From: Limnohabitans sp.
GTDB lineage: Bacteria > Pseudomonadota > Gammaproteobacteria > Burkholderiales > Burkholderiaceae_C
Assembly: GCA_018882835.1 (NCBI GenBank)
Contig: VERE01000019.1
Coordinates: 1 to 49,610, forward strand
Length of the DNA: 49,610 bases
Direction: 5' to 3'
Below, in pieces: positions 8,456-18,651 of this stretch. The position numbers were made by a program, and so were the translations under genes. Position 1 is the stretch's first letter. The number at the start of each line of letters is the position of its first letter. A model generated the notes under the pieces. It saw nothing but the letters and a program-made list of their open reading frames with translations, did not search any database and was not told where the DNA came from.

Positions 8456-10454
8456 GCGGTTTTACGGGAGAACCCCTATGAGGCCACAACAAGCTGCCAA
8501 TCACCCCCAGGGCCAGCCCCGTCGGCACGCCAAAAACGCCCGCGCTGAAAGCTTCCAGACCGAACCAGCTGGTTTGGTGCACTGACAAGTTCAACTTGAG
8601 CTGTACCCAAGGATGATTGGTAAAAATGTAGTACAGCGAAATCATCAAACCGCTGCCCATGGCCAGCACGGCCCCGGCGCGGCTCATGCGGTTCCAGTGC
8701 AATCCCAATAAAAGGACGGGGAAAAACGTCGAACCTGCCAATGAAAAAGCGCAAGCCACCCAAAACAAAATGTCCACCGGACGTTGAGTCGCGATCCAGG
8801 CCGCGACCAAGGCCACCAGCATCAACAGAATCTTGGAGAGCATGACACGACGGACTGGCGAGGCTTGCGGGTCCACCGACTGGAAATACAAATCGTGCGA
8901 CAACGCATTGGAAATCGTGAGCAGCAAGCCGTCGGCCGTGGACAAGGCAGCAGCCAGCGCGCCTGCTGCAATCAAACCTGTGAAGACAGGAGAAATGCGC
9001 AAGATGTCGGGGACGGCCAACACCAAAAAATCGTTGACCAGGCGAATATCGCCGAACTGAACGATGCCATCGCCATTCCAGTCGTTGATGGTCAGCAGTG
9101 CCAATTTACGCAACTTCAACTTGTCGGCCCAATCGGGCAATTGATGAAGGCTGGCGCCTACCAGCTCGGTCAAGACCGAATCTTTCAACATCACGGCCAG
9201 TGCCGAAGCGCAAAGGTAGACGGCCACAATGAACAGCAATGCCCAGGCCACAGATTTCTCTGCCTCGGCGGGTGAACTGGCGGTGTATGAGCGAACCAAG
9301 ATGTGGGGCAAGGCGGCCGAGCCGACCATCAAACTGAAGACCAAGGCCAAGGTGTTCCCCAGCCCTTGATTCCATCCGCTGGCTTGAACGCCCTGGAAGC
9401 CCACAGGTCTGCGCAACGACCGCAAAATTTCGTCACGCTCCTGGGACCAAGCCTCTACCATGCGCTCCACCCCGATGTCTCTCCAGGCGGGGTTGGACTC
9501 CAACTTATGGATGTCTCGCAGCGGCCCATTTTCGGCCTTCAGCTTGTTGATTTGGATGCTAAGGGAGTGACGTTCGATCTGACGCGCAGTCAGCGGATCG
9601 GCAATTTTGAGTTCCAATTCCAGCAAACGACTTTCCATGGCATTGCGCGTGCTGATTTCTGCTGGATCCGCCTGAATGATGGCGGCGCGAGAATTCACCT
9701 CTTGCATGGACTGAGCAGCTGCCAACGGAATCACAGGGTGGCCGTGGCTGCGCCAGGCCACAGCCGCACAGACAGCCACCATGGCAGCCACGATAACGAC
9801 GCATTGCACGACTTGTGTCCAGGTGACAGCGCGCATGCCGCCCAGGAAAGAGCACAGCAAAATGCCTCCGAGCGCCATGAAAACGCCCAGCTCGAAGGTC
9901 AGCCCGGACAGCATGGACGCCACCAAGCCTATGCCGTAAATTTGGGCCACCAGATACACACTGGAACACAAAATGGCGCCCACGGCGCCCAGCCAACGAA
10001 CGGTCGCGCTGCCAAAGAGGCGTCCCAGCAATTCGGGAATGGTGATGGCTTGCGACTGGTTGATCTTGCGGGCAAACAAGGCGCCCAGCAAGCAAAAACC
10101 CCCAGTCCATCCCAGCACATAGGCCAAACCGCCGGCCTTCAGACCATCGCCCACATATCCGTCCGACAAAAGCAGTCCTGTAAGTCCTATGAAGGAGGCC
10201 GCTGAAATCCAGTCGGCTGCGGTGGCCATGCCATTGAAGGGCGCGGCTATTCGGCGACCCGCCACGTAATACTCATCGGCCTGGGTGGTGCGGCAGAACA
10301 AGCCGATCAGGGCATAGCCGATCACGGAGACCACCAAAAAAAATCCATTGATGAGGCCTTTGGATGCCCCCAACAAGTCCGCCAACCAGAGCACGATCGT
10401 CAGCACCCACAAGCCCAGCAGGCCCACCAGTACCAGACGCCAACGCTTAAACAT
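8451..10454 (-). CDS. large sodium:solute symporter (VC_2705-type)
   Basis: Inner-membrane SSS-family symporter, 667 residues from MFKRWRLVLVG, with a family-typical core (DEYYVAGRR, ADWISAASFIGL, GGMRAVTWTQVVQ, ALAAALSTADGLLLTISNALSHDLY). Two departures from the simplest SSS layout are visible. One is a charged, helix-rich hydrophilic insert of roughly 110 residues (about 240-350). The other is a 12-residue EF-hand/dockerin-like loop, DWNGDGIVQFGD (residues 458-469). The start overlaps the DUF4212 gene by 8 bases; the DUF4212-SSS pairing is characteristic of this subfamily. The substrate is not shown by sequence; a short carboxylate such as acetate or pyruvate is an inference from ppsA upstream. 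Confidence 0.88.
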   Translation of the reverse strand: MFKRWRLVLVGLLGLWVLTIVLWLADLLGASKGLINGFFLVVSVIGYALIGLFCRTTQADEYYVAGRRIAAPFNGMATAADWISAASFIGLTGLLLSDGYVGDGLKAGGLAYVLGWTGGFCLLGALFARKINQSQAITIPELLGRLFGSATVRWLGAVGAILCSSVYLVAQIYGIGLVASMLSGLTFELGVFMALGGILLCSFLGGMRAVTWTQVVQCVVIVAAMVAVCAAVAWRSHGHPVIPLAAAQSMQEVNSRAAIIQADPAEISTRNAMESRLLELELKIADPLTARQIERHSLSIQINKLKAENGPLRDIHKLESNPAWRDIGVERMVEAWSQERDEILRSLRRPVGFQGVQASGWNQGLGNTLALVFSLMVGSAALPHILVRSYTASSPAEAEKSVAWALLFIVAVYLCASALAVMLKDSVLTELVGASLHQLPDWADKLKLRKLALLTINDWNGDGIVQFGDIRLVNDFLVLAVPDILRISPVFTGLIAAGALAAALSTADGLLLTISNALSHDLYFQSVDPQASPVRRVMLSKILLMLVALVAAWIATQRPVDILFWVACAFSLAGSTFFPVLLLGLHWNRMSRAGAVLAMGSGLMISLYYIFTNHPWVQLKLNLSVHQTSWFGLEAFSAGVFGVPTGLALGVIGSLLWPHRGSPVKPL

Positions 10455-10698
10455 GGTCTGATTCCGAGGCGGGACGGGCCGCAGTCCACCATGACAGCCC
10501 AAGGTAAAACAAGGGAATCAACTGCGTCACCACAAAAAAGTGCCACAGGGTGTGCTCTGGATACCACCAGACAAAGCACAAACCGCCGGCAGTGACACAC
10601 GCCAGGGCCGCCATGCCCCACAGCGCCCGCGCGCCCGGGCCGCGCCTGGCCACAGTGGCTTTGAAATTGTCCAGTGTGTCAGGGGGCGCGGAAGACAT
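10447..10698 (-). CDS. DUF4212 small membrane protein, symporter partner
   Basis: An 83-residue protein with two hydrophobic helices (ALWGMAALACVTAGGLCFVWW and the HFFVVTQLIPLFYLGLSWW stretch), characteristic of DUF4212/sodium-solute-symporter small subunits. It begins 3 bases after the ppsA stop codon and overlaps the symporter start by 8 bases, so the three genes look like one operon. Likely an accessory subunit of the symporter, by analogy with other two-gene SSS systems; no catalytic motif is present. Confidence 0.85.
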   Translation of the reverse strand: MSSAPPDTLDNFKATVARRGPGARALWGMAALACVTAGGLCFVWWYPEHTLWHFFVVTQLIPLFYLGLSWWTAARPASESDHV

Positions 10699-10701
10699 GA
10701 T

Positions 10702-13092
10702 TCAATGGGCCAAAGATTGCCAGGTCGACACCACACTGTCGGGGTTGAGGGAGATCGATGAGATGCCCGCCTCTGCCAGCCACTGCGCGAAGTCTGGGTG
10801 ATCGCTGGGGCCTTGCCCGCAAATGCCCACATACTTGCCTTGCGACAGACAGGCTTGAATGGCCCGCGACAACAGCGCCTTGACAGCCGGGTCTCGCTCG
10901 TCGAAATCGGCGGCCAGCAGTTCGAGGCCCGAATCACGGTCCAACCCCAGTGTGAGTTGCGTCAGGTCATTCGAGCCGATCGAGAAGCCATCGAAGAATT
11001 GCAGGAACTCGTCGGCCAGCACGGCATTGCTGGGCACTTCACACATCATGATGATTTTCAAGGCGTCCTGCCCGCGCTTCAATCCATGCTGCGCCAACAA
11101 CTCTGTCACGCGTTTTGCCTGACCCAGCGTGCGCACAAAAGGCACCATCACCTGAACATTGGTCAGCCCCATGTCGTTGCGCACGCGCTTGAGGGCTTCG
11201 CACTCCATGGCAAAAGCTTCGCCGAAATCGGCACTCAGGTAGCGCGCGGCACCACGGAAACCCAGCATGGGGTTTTCTTCTTCGGGCTCATAGCGGCTGC
11301 CGCCAATCAGTTTGCGGTATTCGTTGGACTTGAAATCGGACAAGCGGACAATGACGGGCTTGGGCCAGAAAGCTGCGGCAATCGTGGCCACACCTTCGGA
11401 CACCTTGTCCACATAAAAAGCCCGGGGTGAGGCATGCCCGCGGGCAACAGATTCCACGGCTTTTTTCAGGTCGCCATCGACATTGGGGTAGTCCAAAATG
11501 GCTTTGGGGTGCACGCCAATGTTGTTGTTGATGATGAATTCCAGGCGCGCTAAACCCACTCCCTCGTTGGGCAACTGGGCAAAGTCGAAGGCCAACTGTG
11601 GGTTGCCAACGTTCATCATGATTTTGGTGCTGATGGGAGGCATCTCGCCGCGTTGCACTTCGGTCACTTCGGTTTCCAGCAGGCCGTCGTAAATCAGGCC
11701 GGTGTCGCCCTCGGCGCAACTGACAGTCACCAGGGCGCCGTCGTGCAGCAAGTCGGTGGCATTGCCACAGCCGACCACCGCAGGGATGCCCAACTCGCGG
11801 GCAATGATGGCCGCGTGACAGGTCCGGCCACCCCGGTTGGTCACGATGGCACTGGCGCGCTTCATGACCGGTTCCCAATTCGGGTCGGTCATGTCGGTCA
11901 CCAGCACGTCGCCGGCCTGGACTTTGTCCATCTCGCTGATGCTGTGAACCAGCCGTACGGGGCCAGCCCCGATTTTTTGGCCAATGGCACGCCCTTCTGC
12001 CAGAACGGTGCCCCGTCCTTTGAGCTTGAATCGCTGTTCGGCCTGGCCCTTCATCTGGCTCTTGACCGTTTCAGGGCGGGCTTGAAGGATGTACAACTGG
12101 CCATCGGTGCCGTCTTTGCCCCATTCGATGTCCATCGGCCGGCCGTAGTGCTTCTCAATCACCAAGGCGTAATGGGCCAACTGCTCGACGTCTGCATCGG
12201 TCAACGAGTAGCGGTTGCGCAGCTCGGTGGGCACATCCATGGTTTTCACCAGGCGACCGCTGGCTTTCTTTTCTTCGGCCGAGGCAAACACCATCTGAAT
12301 CAGCTTGGAACCCAGGTTGCGGCGAATCACTGCGCGCTTGCCCGCGCGGAGCATGGGCTTGTGCACGTAGTACTCGTCGGGGTTCACCGCGCCCTGCACC
12401 ACGGTCTCACCCAGGCCATAGCTGGAGGTGATGAACACCACATCTTCGAAGCCGGACTCGGTGTCGATGGTGAACATCACGCCCGCAGCGCCCAGGTCGG
12501 AGCGCACCATGCGTTGCACGCCCGCAGACAGTGCCACATCGGCATGGGCGAAGCCCTTGTGTACGCGGTAGCTGATGGCACGGTCGTTGTAGAGGGAGGC
12601 GAACACCTCGCGCATCTTGTGCAAGACGTCCTCGATGCCGACCACGTTTAAAAACGTTTCCTGCTGCCCGGCGAAGGAGGCGTCAGGCAAATCTTCGGCG
12701 GTGGCAGAGGAACGCACGGCAAAGGATGCCGCCTCGTTGCCAGCGCTCAAGGTGGCAAAGGCCTGGCGAATTTCCTGCTCCAGGTCTTGGGGAAAGGGCT
12801 GAGCCTCGAGCCAGCCCCGGATCTGGGCGCCAGCCTCGGCCAGGGCGCGCACGTCTTCGGTGTCCAGCTTGGAGAGTCGATCTTGAATGCGCTGCGCCAG
12901 ATTTTCGTGGCTCAAAAACTGCCGGAAGGCATGGGCCGTGGTCGCAAAGCCCGTGGGCACGCGCACGCCTTGTGGCAATTGCGAGATCATTTCGCCCAGG
13001 CTGGCGTTTTTACCGCCCACCGCCTCGACGTCGGTCATTCTCAGGTTCTCAAACGGTACGACCAGGGCGGTCGGGCTGAACAAGGCTGACAT
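10702..13092 (-). CDS. ppsA: phosphoenolpyruvate synthase
   Basis: Converts pyruvate, ATP and water to PEP, AMP and phosphate for gluconeogenesis. The 796-residue product has the N-terminal ATP-grasp pyruvate-phosphate dikinase domain ([33 protein letters not shown]), the phosphohistidine domain with the swivelling histidine in [21 protein letters not shown], and the C-terminal PEP-utilising barrel ending near [19 protein letters not shown] and [14 protein letters not shown]. An SD (GGAG) lies 8 bases before the ATG. The regulator ppsR is divergent 198 bases away. Confidence 0.98.
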   Translation of the reverse strand: MSALFSPTALVVPFENLRMTDVEAVGGKNASLGEMISQLPQGVRVPTGFATTAHAFRQFLSHENLAQRIQDRLSKLDTEDVRALAEAGAQIRGWLEAQPFPQDLEQEIRQAFATLSAGNEAASFAVRSSATAEDLPDASFAGQQETFLNVVGIEDVLHKMREVFASLYNDRAISYRVHKGFAHADVALSAGVQRMVRSDLGAAGVMFTIDTESGFEDVVFITSSYGLGETVVQGAVNPDEYYVHKPMLRAGKRAVIRRNLGSKLIQMVFASAEEKKASGRLVKTMDVPTELRNRYSLTDADVEQLAHYALVIEKHYGRPMDIEWGKDGTDGQLYILQARPETVKSQMKGQAEQRFKLKGRGTVLAEGRAIGQKIGAGPVRLVHSISEMDKVQAGDVLVTDMTDPNWEPVMKRASAIVTNRGGRTCHAAIIARELGIPAVVGCGNATDLLHDGALVTVSCAEGDTGLIYDGLLETEVTEVQRGEMPPISTKIMMNVGNPQLAFDFAQLPNEGVGLARLEFIINNNIGVHPKAILDYPNVDGDLKKAVESVARGHASPRAFYVDKVSEGVATIAAAFWPKPVIVRLSDFKSNEYRKLIGGSRYEPEEENPMLGFRGAARYLSADFGEAFAMECEALKRVRNDMGLTNVQVMVPFVRTLGQAKRVTELLAQHGLKRGQDALKIIMMCEVPSNAVLADEFLQFFDGFSIGSNDLTQLTLGLDRDSGLELLAADFDERDPAVKALLSRAIQACLSQGKYVGICGQGPSDHPDFAQWLAEAGISSISLNPDSVVSTWQSLAH

Positions 13093-13290
13093 AGGGAAGC
13101 TCCAAAAGTTAAAACCGGCGCGGCGATGAGGGTGCGCACAAGGCCCTCATTGCGCATGTCTGCCCCCGAACCCATCGCGAGTTGTTGTTGCTTGAGGATC
13201 AGGTTGGGAAACCACATGCTGAAATTTGGATAATGGATGCCATTGTAGGTGGCAGCAAAGGGTTTGCCACTGCCCCACTGGACGATTTTC

Positions 13291-14112
13291 ATGCCCCACC
13301 GCACAGTTTTTTTCATCTCCGACGGCACCGGTATCACCGCCGAAACCTTTGGCAATGCCATCTTGGCGCAGTTCGAAATGAAGCCACGGCATGTTCGCCT
13401 GCCTTTTATCGATTCGGTAGACAAGGCTCACCAGGCTGTTCGCCAAGTCAACCATACCGCCGAAGTGGAGGGCAAACGGCCCATTGTGTTCACCACGCTG
13501 GTCAACATGGAGGTTCTCAAAGTGATTCAGGACGGCTGCAAAGGCATGCTCCTGGACATGTTTGGCACCTTTGTCAACCCGCTGGAGGTGGAGCTGGGCA
13601 TCAAGTCCAATCACCGGATTGGCCGCTTTTCCGATGTGAGCAAAAGCAAGGAATACCACGACCGCATCGAGGCCATCAACTTCAGCCTGGCGCACGACGA
13701 TGGCCAATTGAACCGCGATCTGGAGTTGTCCGACGTGATTCTGGTGGGGGTCAGCCGCAGCGGAAAAACCCCCACCAGCCTGTACCTGGCCATGCAGCAC
13801 GGCCTGAAGGCCGCCAACTACCCCCTGATCCCGGAAGACTTTGAGCGGAAACAGCTGCCCCCGGCCCTGATACCGCACAAGAAGAAAATTTTTGGCCTCA
13901 CCATCAACCCGGACCGGTTGAGTGAAATTCGCAACGAGCGTCGGCCCAACTCACGCTACGCCAGCCTGGAAAACTGTCGGGCGGAAGTGAACGAGGCCGA
14001 AGCCATGATGCGCCGCGCCGGCATTCGGTGGCTCTCCACCACGCACAAGAGCATCGAAGAGATCGCCACCACCATCTTGCAGGAGATCCGGCCCGAGCGG
14101 CTCACCTACTGA
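13291..14112 (+). CDS. ppsR: PEP synthase regulatory kinase/pyrophosphorylase
   Basis: Bifunctional DUF299 protein that inactivates PEP synthase by ADP-dependent threonine phosphorylation and reactivates it by phosphorolysis (family knowledge). The 273-residue product begins [20 protein letters not shown] and carries the P-loop [15 protein letters not shown] and the C-terminal [14 protein letters not shown]. The ATG at 13291 is chosen over an in-frame upstream codon at 13249 because the family N-terminus begins there. Divergent location from ppsA supports the pairing. Confidence 0.97.
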   Translation: MPHRTVFFISDGTGITAETFGNAILAQFEMKPRHVRLPFIDSVDKAHQAVRQVNHTAEVEGKRPIVFTTLVNMEVLKVIQDGCKGMLLDMFGTFVNPLEVELGIKSNHRIGRFSDVSKSKEYHDRIEAINFSLAHDDGQLNRDLELSDVILVGVSRSGKTPTSLYLAMQHGLKAANYPLIPEDFERKQLPPALIPHKKKIFGLTINPDRLSEIRNERRPNSRYASLENCRAEVNEAEAMMRRAGIRWLSTTHKSIEEIATTILQEIRPERLTY

Positions 14113-14120
14113 GCCGCCAG

Positions 14121-14525
14121 TCAGCCCAGTGCGGCAATGCCGGCGCGTGCAATTTGCACGTCTTCGCTGGACTTGACGCCACTGACGCCAACAGCACCAA
14201 TGACCTGGCCATCCTTCAGGATGGGCACGCCACCCTCTAGCATCCCCTTGAGGTCAGGAGCGCTCAGGAACGAGTAACGCCCGCCGTTGATGACGTCTTC
14301 GTAGACCTTGCTTTCACGGCGCCCCAAGGCTGCGGTGTTGGCTTTGGCGGGGGCAATGTGAGCGGAGATCGCGGGAGCGCCGTCCAGGCGTTGCAGCCAC
14401 AACAAATGGCCGCCATCGTCAACGATGGCAATGGTGACCGCCCACTGGTTGCGCAACGCCTCTGCCTCGGCAGCTGCAGCAATGGTTTTCAAATCGGCCA
14501 ATTCGAGGGTGTGTTTGGTTTTCAT
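14121..14525 (-). CDS. GlcG/HbpS family heme-binding-like protein
   Basis: A 134-residue member of the GlcG/HbpS (DUF336) family. Conserved segments are LADLKTIAAAAEAEA, VAIVDDGGHLLWLQRLDGA-type core, ALGRRESKVYED, and the glycine-rich C-terminus GGVPILKDGQVIGAVGVSG. No signal peptide is visible. Some homologues bind heme, others are found with glycolate oxidation genes; neither context is present here. The ATG at 14525 fits family length, although its ribosome-binding site is weak. It converges on ppsR with an 8-base gap. Confidence 0.88.
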   Translation of the reverse strand: MKTKHTLELADLKTIAAAAEAEALRNQWAVTIAIVDDGGHLLWLQRLDGAPAISAHIAPAKANTAALGRRESKVYEDVINGGRYSFLSAPDLKGMLEGGVPILKDGQVIGAVGVSGVKSSEDVQIARAGIAALG

Positions 14526-14637
14526 ACGCAGTTTTTCAAGAAGAGAGCAAGCCGCAAGCATAGCCTCCGCCAGCCCCTGCATTGCCCCCCGTGTTGTAAA
14601 AAGTTCCCCTACAAAAAGTAGGAAGTGACGCAAAAGC

Positions 14638-14665
14638 TTGAAGAGGACTTGATTCCCCCTAAAAT
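14638..14665 (+). promoter_or_regulatory. candidate sigma-70 promoter of the BI-1 gene
   Basis: TTGAAG (14638-14643) and TAAAAT (14660-14665) separated by 16 bases, 41 bases before the ATG of the Bax-inhibitor-1 family gene. Confidence 0.5.
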
Positions 14666-14706
14666 GCCGCCATCTGCCTGTGCAGATCAACCAAGGAGTT
14701 ACACGC

Positions 14707-15399
14707 ATGAGCGATCAGATTCAAACCATTGATTACCGCTACACAGACGCCGGCGCAGTAGACCGCAACCGCGTGTTGCGCAATACCTACTGGCTGCTTG
14801 CGCTGAGCCTTGTTCCAACGGTGCTGGGTGCCTGGCTGGGCGTGGCCACCGGCATCACCCGCGCGCTTTCGGGCGGCCTGGGACTGGTCGTGTTTTTGGT
14901 GGGAGCCTTCGGCTTTATCTACGCGATTGAAAAAACCAAGAACTCTGCAGCCGGCGTGCCTGTGCTGTTGGGCTTCACCTTCTTCATGGGCTTGATGCTG
15001 TCGCGCATGATTGCCATGGTTCTGGGATTCAAAAACGGCACCGAGCTGGTCATGACGGCCTTTGGTGGCACGGCAGGCGTCTTCTTCCTGATGGCCAGCC
15101 TGGCCACGGTCATCAAGCGTGACCTCTCCGGCATGGGCAAATGGCTGTTTGTTGGCGCCATTGTCATGATGGTGGGTGGCATCATCAACGTCTTTGTCGG
15201 CTCTTCTGTCGGCATGATGGTGTTGTCCATGATGGGCATTGGCATCTTCAGCGCCTACATGCTGTATGACATCAAGCAAATCATTGATGGCGGCGAGGAC
15301 AACTACATCAGCGCCACCCTGTCGCTCTACCTGGACATTGTGAACGTGTTCCAGAGCCTGCTGGCCTTGCTGGGCATCATGGGCGGCGAGCGCGATTAA
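14707..15399 (+). CDS. Bax inhibitor-1/YccA family membrane protein
   Basis: A 230-residue protein with seven predicted transmembrane segments, belonging to the BI-1/YccA/YbhL family. Family features are TYWLLALSLVPTVLGAWLG, the central LMLSRMIAMVLGF and SLATVIKRDLSGMGKWLF region, and the C-terminal SAYMLYDIKQIIDGGEDNYISATLSLYLDIVN-type motif with its acidic residues. In E. coli YccA modulates FtsH; other members leak calcium. A good AAGGAG site precedes the ATG at 14707. Followed by a convergent terminator. Confidence 0.93.
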   Translation: MSDQIQTIDYRYTDAGAVDRNRVLRNTYWLLALSLVPTVLGAWLGVATGITRALSGGLGLVVFLVGAFGFIYAIEKTKNSAAGVPVLLGFTFFMGLMLSRMIAMVLGFKNGTELVMTAFGGTAGVFFLMASLATVIKRDLSGMGKWLFVGAIVMMVGGIINVFVGSSVGMMVLSMMGIGIFSAYMLYDIKQIIDGGEDNYISATLSLYLDIVNVFQSLLALLGIMGGERD

Positions 15400-15420
15400 G
15401 CGTCACCAACCTCACAGCGC

Positions 15421-15448
15421 AAAGGGCCCTCACGGGCCCTTTGTCTTT
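15421..15448. terminator. bidirectional terminator between BI-1 gene and rlmD
   Basis: Perfect 9-bp stem AAAGGGCCC (15421-15429) with GGGCCCTTT (15434-15442), loop TCAC, followed on the plus strand by a T-rich stretch. Its A/T-flanked symmetry suits both converging genes. Confidence 0.82.
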
Positions 15449-15458
15449 GTCATTGGCT

Positions 15459-16847
15459 TCATGCCAGCTCGAATACCGCCATGCTCTCAACATGCGCCGT
15501 GTGGGGGAACATGTTGACGGCGCCTGCCGCAACGCAACGGTAACCCGCCTGATGCACCAGCAAGCCGGCGTCGCGGGCCAAGGTGGCCGGATTGCAGCTG
15601 ACGTACACAATGCGGCGGGGGGGCACCCAGCCTTGGCGCAGCTCAGGCTGCTGGTGCAAATCGGCCAAGGTTTTGGCCAAGGCAAAGGCCCCCTCCCTCG
15701 GTGGATCCACCAACCATTTGTCGGCCACGCCATCTTGCACCAGGCACTCGGGGGTCATTTCGAACAAATTGCGCGCGACGAAGCGGGTAGGCGCCAAGGT
15801 TTGCCGGCGCTGATTGAAGGTCAGATTCTGCTGTGAACGCGCCACCAGGGCGGCGCTGCCTTCAATGCCCAATACTTCCCGGGCACGGGTTGCCAACGGC
15901 AAGGTGAAATTCCCCAGGCCACAAAACCAGTCAATCACGCGATCGGTCGGCTGCGGATCGAGCAATCGCAAGGCGCGCGTGACCAGCACGCGGTTGATGT
16001 GCGGATTGACTTGGGTGAAATCGGTCGGCTTGTAGGGCATGGTGATGCCAAATTCAGGCAACGCATAAGACAACTGTTGGGTCGGGTCGTCGCTCGGCTC
16101 CAGCAACTGGACCGTGTCCGGCCCTTTGGGTTGCAGCCACCATTGAATGCCATGCGCCTTGGCAAACGCCCGCAGCCGGTCCTGGTCATCGGCACTGAGG
16201 GGCTCCAGATGGCGCAAGACCAGGGCAGTGACCTGATCGCCACAAGCCAGTTCAATTTGAGGGCAGGTTTCACGCGCCTGCATCGCGCCCAGCAACTCAC
16301 GCAGCGGCATCAACAATGCGCTGACATGCGGTGGCAGGATAGGACATGCCTGCATGTCAGCGACATACCGGCTCTTGCGCTCGTGAAAACCAACCAGGAC
16401 CGTGCCTTTCTTGGCCACATAGCGCACCGACAATCGGGCTCGAAAACGGTAGCCCCAATCGGGTCCTTGGATGGGCCGAAGCACCGTTTCAGGTTTGACT
16501 TTGCCAAGGTGCCACAGGTTGTCTTCCAGCACCCGCTGCTTGACCGCCACTTGCGAGACACCGTCCAGGTGCTGCATCTTGCAACCGCCGCAAGCGCCCG
16601 CATGCAGCCCGAAATGCGCGCAACCAGGCCGGACACGCTGCGAGGACTCTTTGAGTAAAGCCTTCAGGCTCCCCTGCTCCCATTGGTTTTTCTTGCGATG
16701 CACATTGACGGTCACCACTTCAAAAGGCAGAGCGCCCTCGATGAAAACCACTTTGCCGTCAGGACGGTGCGCCACGCCCTGAGCGTCCAGGTCGAGCGAC
16801 TCCACTGTCACGGCATCGTCTGGGTAGACAGTTGTTGTATCGGTCAT
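15459..16847 (-). CDS. rlmD: 23S rRNA (uracil-1939-C5)-methyltransferase RlmD
   Basis: SAM-dependent RNA m5U methyltransferase of 462 residues. It has an N-terminal TRAM domain, iron-sulfur cysteines C76, C86, C89 and C168 spaced as in RumA/RlmD, a SAM-binding motif [14 protein letters not shown], and the catalytic cysteine in [14 protein letters not shown]. The C-terminal [15 protein letters not shown] is typical of the family. It follows nlpD by 31 bases, so it is probably the last gene of the surE-pcm-nlpD-rlmD operon, occupying the place where rpoS stands in enterobacteria. Confidence 0.95.
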   Translation of the reverse strand: MTDTTTVYPDDAVTVESLDLDAQGVAHRPDGKVVFIEGALPFEVVTVNVHRKKNQWEQGSLKALLKESSQRVRPGCAHFGLHAGACGGCKMQHLDGVSQVAVKQRVLEDNLWHLGKVKPETVLRPIQGPDWGYRFRARLSVRYVAKKGTVLVGFHERKSRYVADMQACPILPPHVSALLMPLRELLGAMQARETCPQIELACGDQVTALVLRHLEPLSADDQDRLRAFAKAHGIQWWLQPKGPDTVQLLEPSDDPTQQLSYALPEFGITMPYKPTDFTQVNPHINRVLVTRALRLLDPQPTDRVIDWFCGLGNFTLPLATRAREVLGIEGSAALVARSQQNLTFNQRRQTLAPTRFVARNLFEMTPECLVQDGVADKWLVDPPREGAFALAKTLADLHQQPELRQGWVPPRRIVYVSCNPATLARDAGLLVHQAGYRCVAAGAVNMFPHTAHVESMAVFELA

Positions 16848-16878
16848 GAATGAAAGCCCGCAGGCGACAAAGCCCAGC

Positions 16879-17781
16879 TCAGCGAGCGGGTAAAAATTTG
16901 GCCGGGTCTACCGGTTTGCCCTGGCGACGGATTTCGAAGTGCAACTTCACCTGGTCGGCATCAGTGTTGCCCATTTCGGCGATTTTCTGGCCACGCTTGA
17001 CGGTTTGGTCTTCCTTCACCAGCAGGGTCTGGTTGTGGGCGTAGGCAGTCAGGAAAATATTGTTGTGCTTGAGGATGATCAGGTTACCGTAACCGCGCAA
17101 GCCTGAGCCGGCATAAACCACCCGGCCATCGGCAGCGGCCAGGATGGGGTCGCCAGCTTTGCCAGCAATGTCAAAGCCTTTGTTTTTGGCTTCGTCAAAG
17201 CTGGCGATCAGGCTGCCCTGAGCGGGCCAGATGAACGCCAGAGACTCTTCGGCAGAGGCCTCTGCTGGGGCTGCAGGGGTCGCTTGCGTTGCTGCGGGTG
17301 CTGGGGGAGCTGAAGCGACTGCTGGGGCAGGCCTGACAGAGGCCGTCGGTGGCGGGGCCATCGGAGTGGGCTGGGCTATTTGGGTTTGCGTGACCGGCCG
17401 TACGACCACCCCTTCGGCAGCCACACTGGCGCCGGGAGGCGTCACGCGCAAGACTTGCCCCACTTCAATCACATTGGGGTTGTCCAGGCCACTCCAGCGC
17501 GCGATGTCACGCCAGTTTTGCCCATGGTCCAAGCCCACGCGAATCAGGGTATCGCCTGGCTTGACGGTGTAGTAACCCGGCTTGCCGGCGTTTTCAGCGC
17601 CAGGCAAGGGTTTGTCCGGCATGGCGCGCGGGGCGGCCATGGTGGAGGGCGCGGCACCTTGGCCACGCGACATGCGATCTTCCACGGGTGCAGGCATGGG
17701 ACGCCCGCCCGAGCCGGCGCAGGCGGCCAACAAAGCCACCAACCCTAGCGCGCAGAAAACCTTCAACCCAGCTCTCGACAT
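16879..17781 (-). CDS. nlpD: NlpD-like lipoprotein, LysM and degenerate LytM domains
   Basis: A 300-residue outer-membrane lipoprotein: signal peptide with lipobox LAAC near residue 21, a LysM domain ([21 protein letters not shown]...), a proline/alanine-rich linker, and a C-terminal M23/LytM domain. The LytM zinc ligands are not intact: the first position reads NKGFDIAG without histidine, and the HxH motif is reduced to LHFE. This is the pattern of NlpD/EnvC amidase activators rather than active endopeptidases. The ATG at 17781 has AAGGA at good spacing; a TTG two codons upstream does not. Predicted to activate the cell-separation amidase AmiC. Confidence 0.93.
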   Translation of the reverse strand: MSRAGLKVFCALGLVALLAACAGSGGRPMPAPVEDRMSRGQGAAPSTMAAPRAMPDKPLPGAENAGKPGYYTVKPGDTLIRVGLDHGQNWRDIARWSGLDNPNVIEVGQVLRVTPPGASVAAEGVVVRPVTQTQIAQPTPMAPPPTASVRPAPAVASAPPAPAATQATPAAPAEASAEESLAFIWPAQGSLIASFDEAKNKGFDIAGKAGDPILAAADGRVVYAGSGLRGYGNLIILKHNNIFLTAYAHNQTLLVKEDQTVKRGQKIAEMGNTDADQVKLHFEIRRQGKPVDPAKFLPAR

Positions 17782-17796
17782 GTCCAATCCTTGTAC

Positions 17797-18651
17797 TCAG
17801 GCAACCCCGGATTTTAGAGGGACAAAGTGCACCGCTTCGAGCCACTGTTGCTGGACGCCCTGGGGGGTTTTGTCGATCACCACCAAGGCCTGTTGTCCCT
17901 GCTGGGTGACCATCGGGGCCACAATGCGCCCACCCAAGGCCAGTTGGTCTACCCACGCTTGGGGAATGGCCTCGCCGCCAGCCGCTGCAATGATGCCGGC
18001 ATAAGGCGCGCCTTTGGGATAGCCCAGCATGCCGTCACCTAACAACAAATGCACATTGGCTATGCGCAGTGGCCGCAAGTTCTCGCGCGCGCGCTCGTGC
18101 AGGCCGCGCAAGCGTTCGATGCTGTAAACCTCTTTGGCGACCTGCGCCAGCACCGCCGCCTGGTAGCCGCAGCCCGTGCCAATTTCAAGCACACGCCCCA
18201 ACTTGCCGTCGATCATCAGATTGCGCCCTTGTCGCAGCAACTCGATCATGCGGGCCACCACATTGGGTTTGGAAATGGTTTGACCCAAACCGATGGGCAA
18301 ACTGGTGTCTTCGTAGGCCTGGTTGACCAATGCAGAATCGACAAAGCGATGGCGCTCTACCGCCCCCATGGCTTGCAAGACCTGCTCATCCTCGACGCCT
18401 TGTTCGGCCAATTTGCGCACCATGCGATCTCGCACGGCGGCGGAATCCAGGCCCAGCTGCGCGGGGGCGCTTACCTGCTTGTTGCGATTGGCTTTAGGCA
18501 CAGGAACAGGAACAGGGGCCACCTTTGCCACAGCTTGGGGTGCGACCACTTTTTTAGGCGACAGCAACTTGGTCACGGCCATGGTGGTGGTCGGGGGCGG
18601 TGCCTCGCTGCCCAAATCTAGGCGCGCGGGAAAGCCTGGGCGCTTTTTCAT
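17797..18651 (-). CDS. pcm: protein-L-isoaspartate O-methyltransferase
   Basis: SAM-dependent repair enzyme for isomerised aspartyl residues. At 284 residues it is longer than the usual 210-220; the extra 65 or so N-terminal residues are proline/lysine/valine-rich low-complexity sequence ([15 protein letters not shown]) of unknown role. The catalytic core shows [22 protein letters not shown], the SAM motif [16 protein letters not shown] and [21 protein letters not shown]. The ATG overlaps the surE stop codon (ATGA), so surE and pcm are translationally coupled. Confidence 0.95.
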   Translation of the reverse strand: MKKRPGFPARLDLGSEAPPPTTTMAVTKLLSPKKVVAPQAVAKVAPVPVPVPKANRNKQVSAPAQLGLDSAAVRDRMVRKLAEQGVEDEQVLQAMGAVERHRFVDSALVNQAYEDTSLPIGLGQTISKPNVVARMIELLRQGRNLMIDGKLGRVLEIGTGCGYQAAVLAQVAKEVYSIERLRGLHERARENLRPLRIANVHLLLGDGMLGYPKGAPYAGIIAAAGGEAIPQAWVDQLALGGRIVAPMVTQQGQQALVVIDKTPQGVQQQWLEAVHFVPLKSGVA

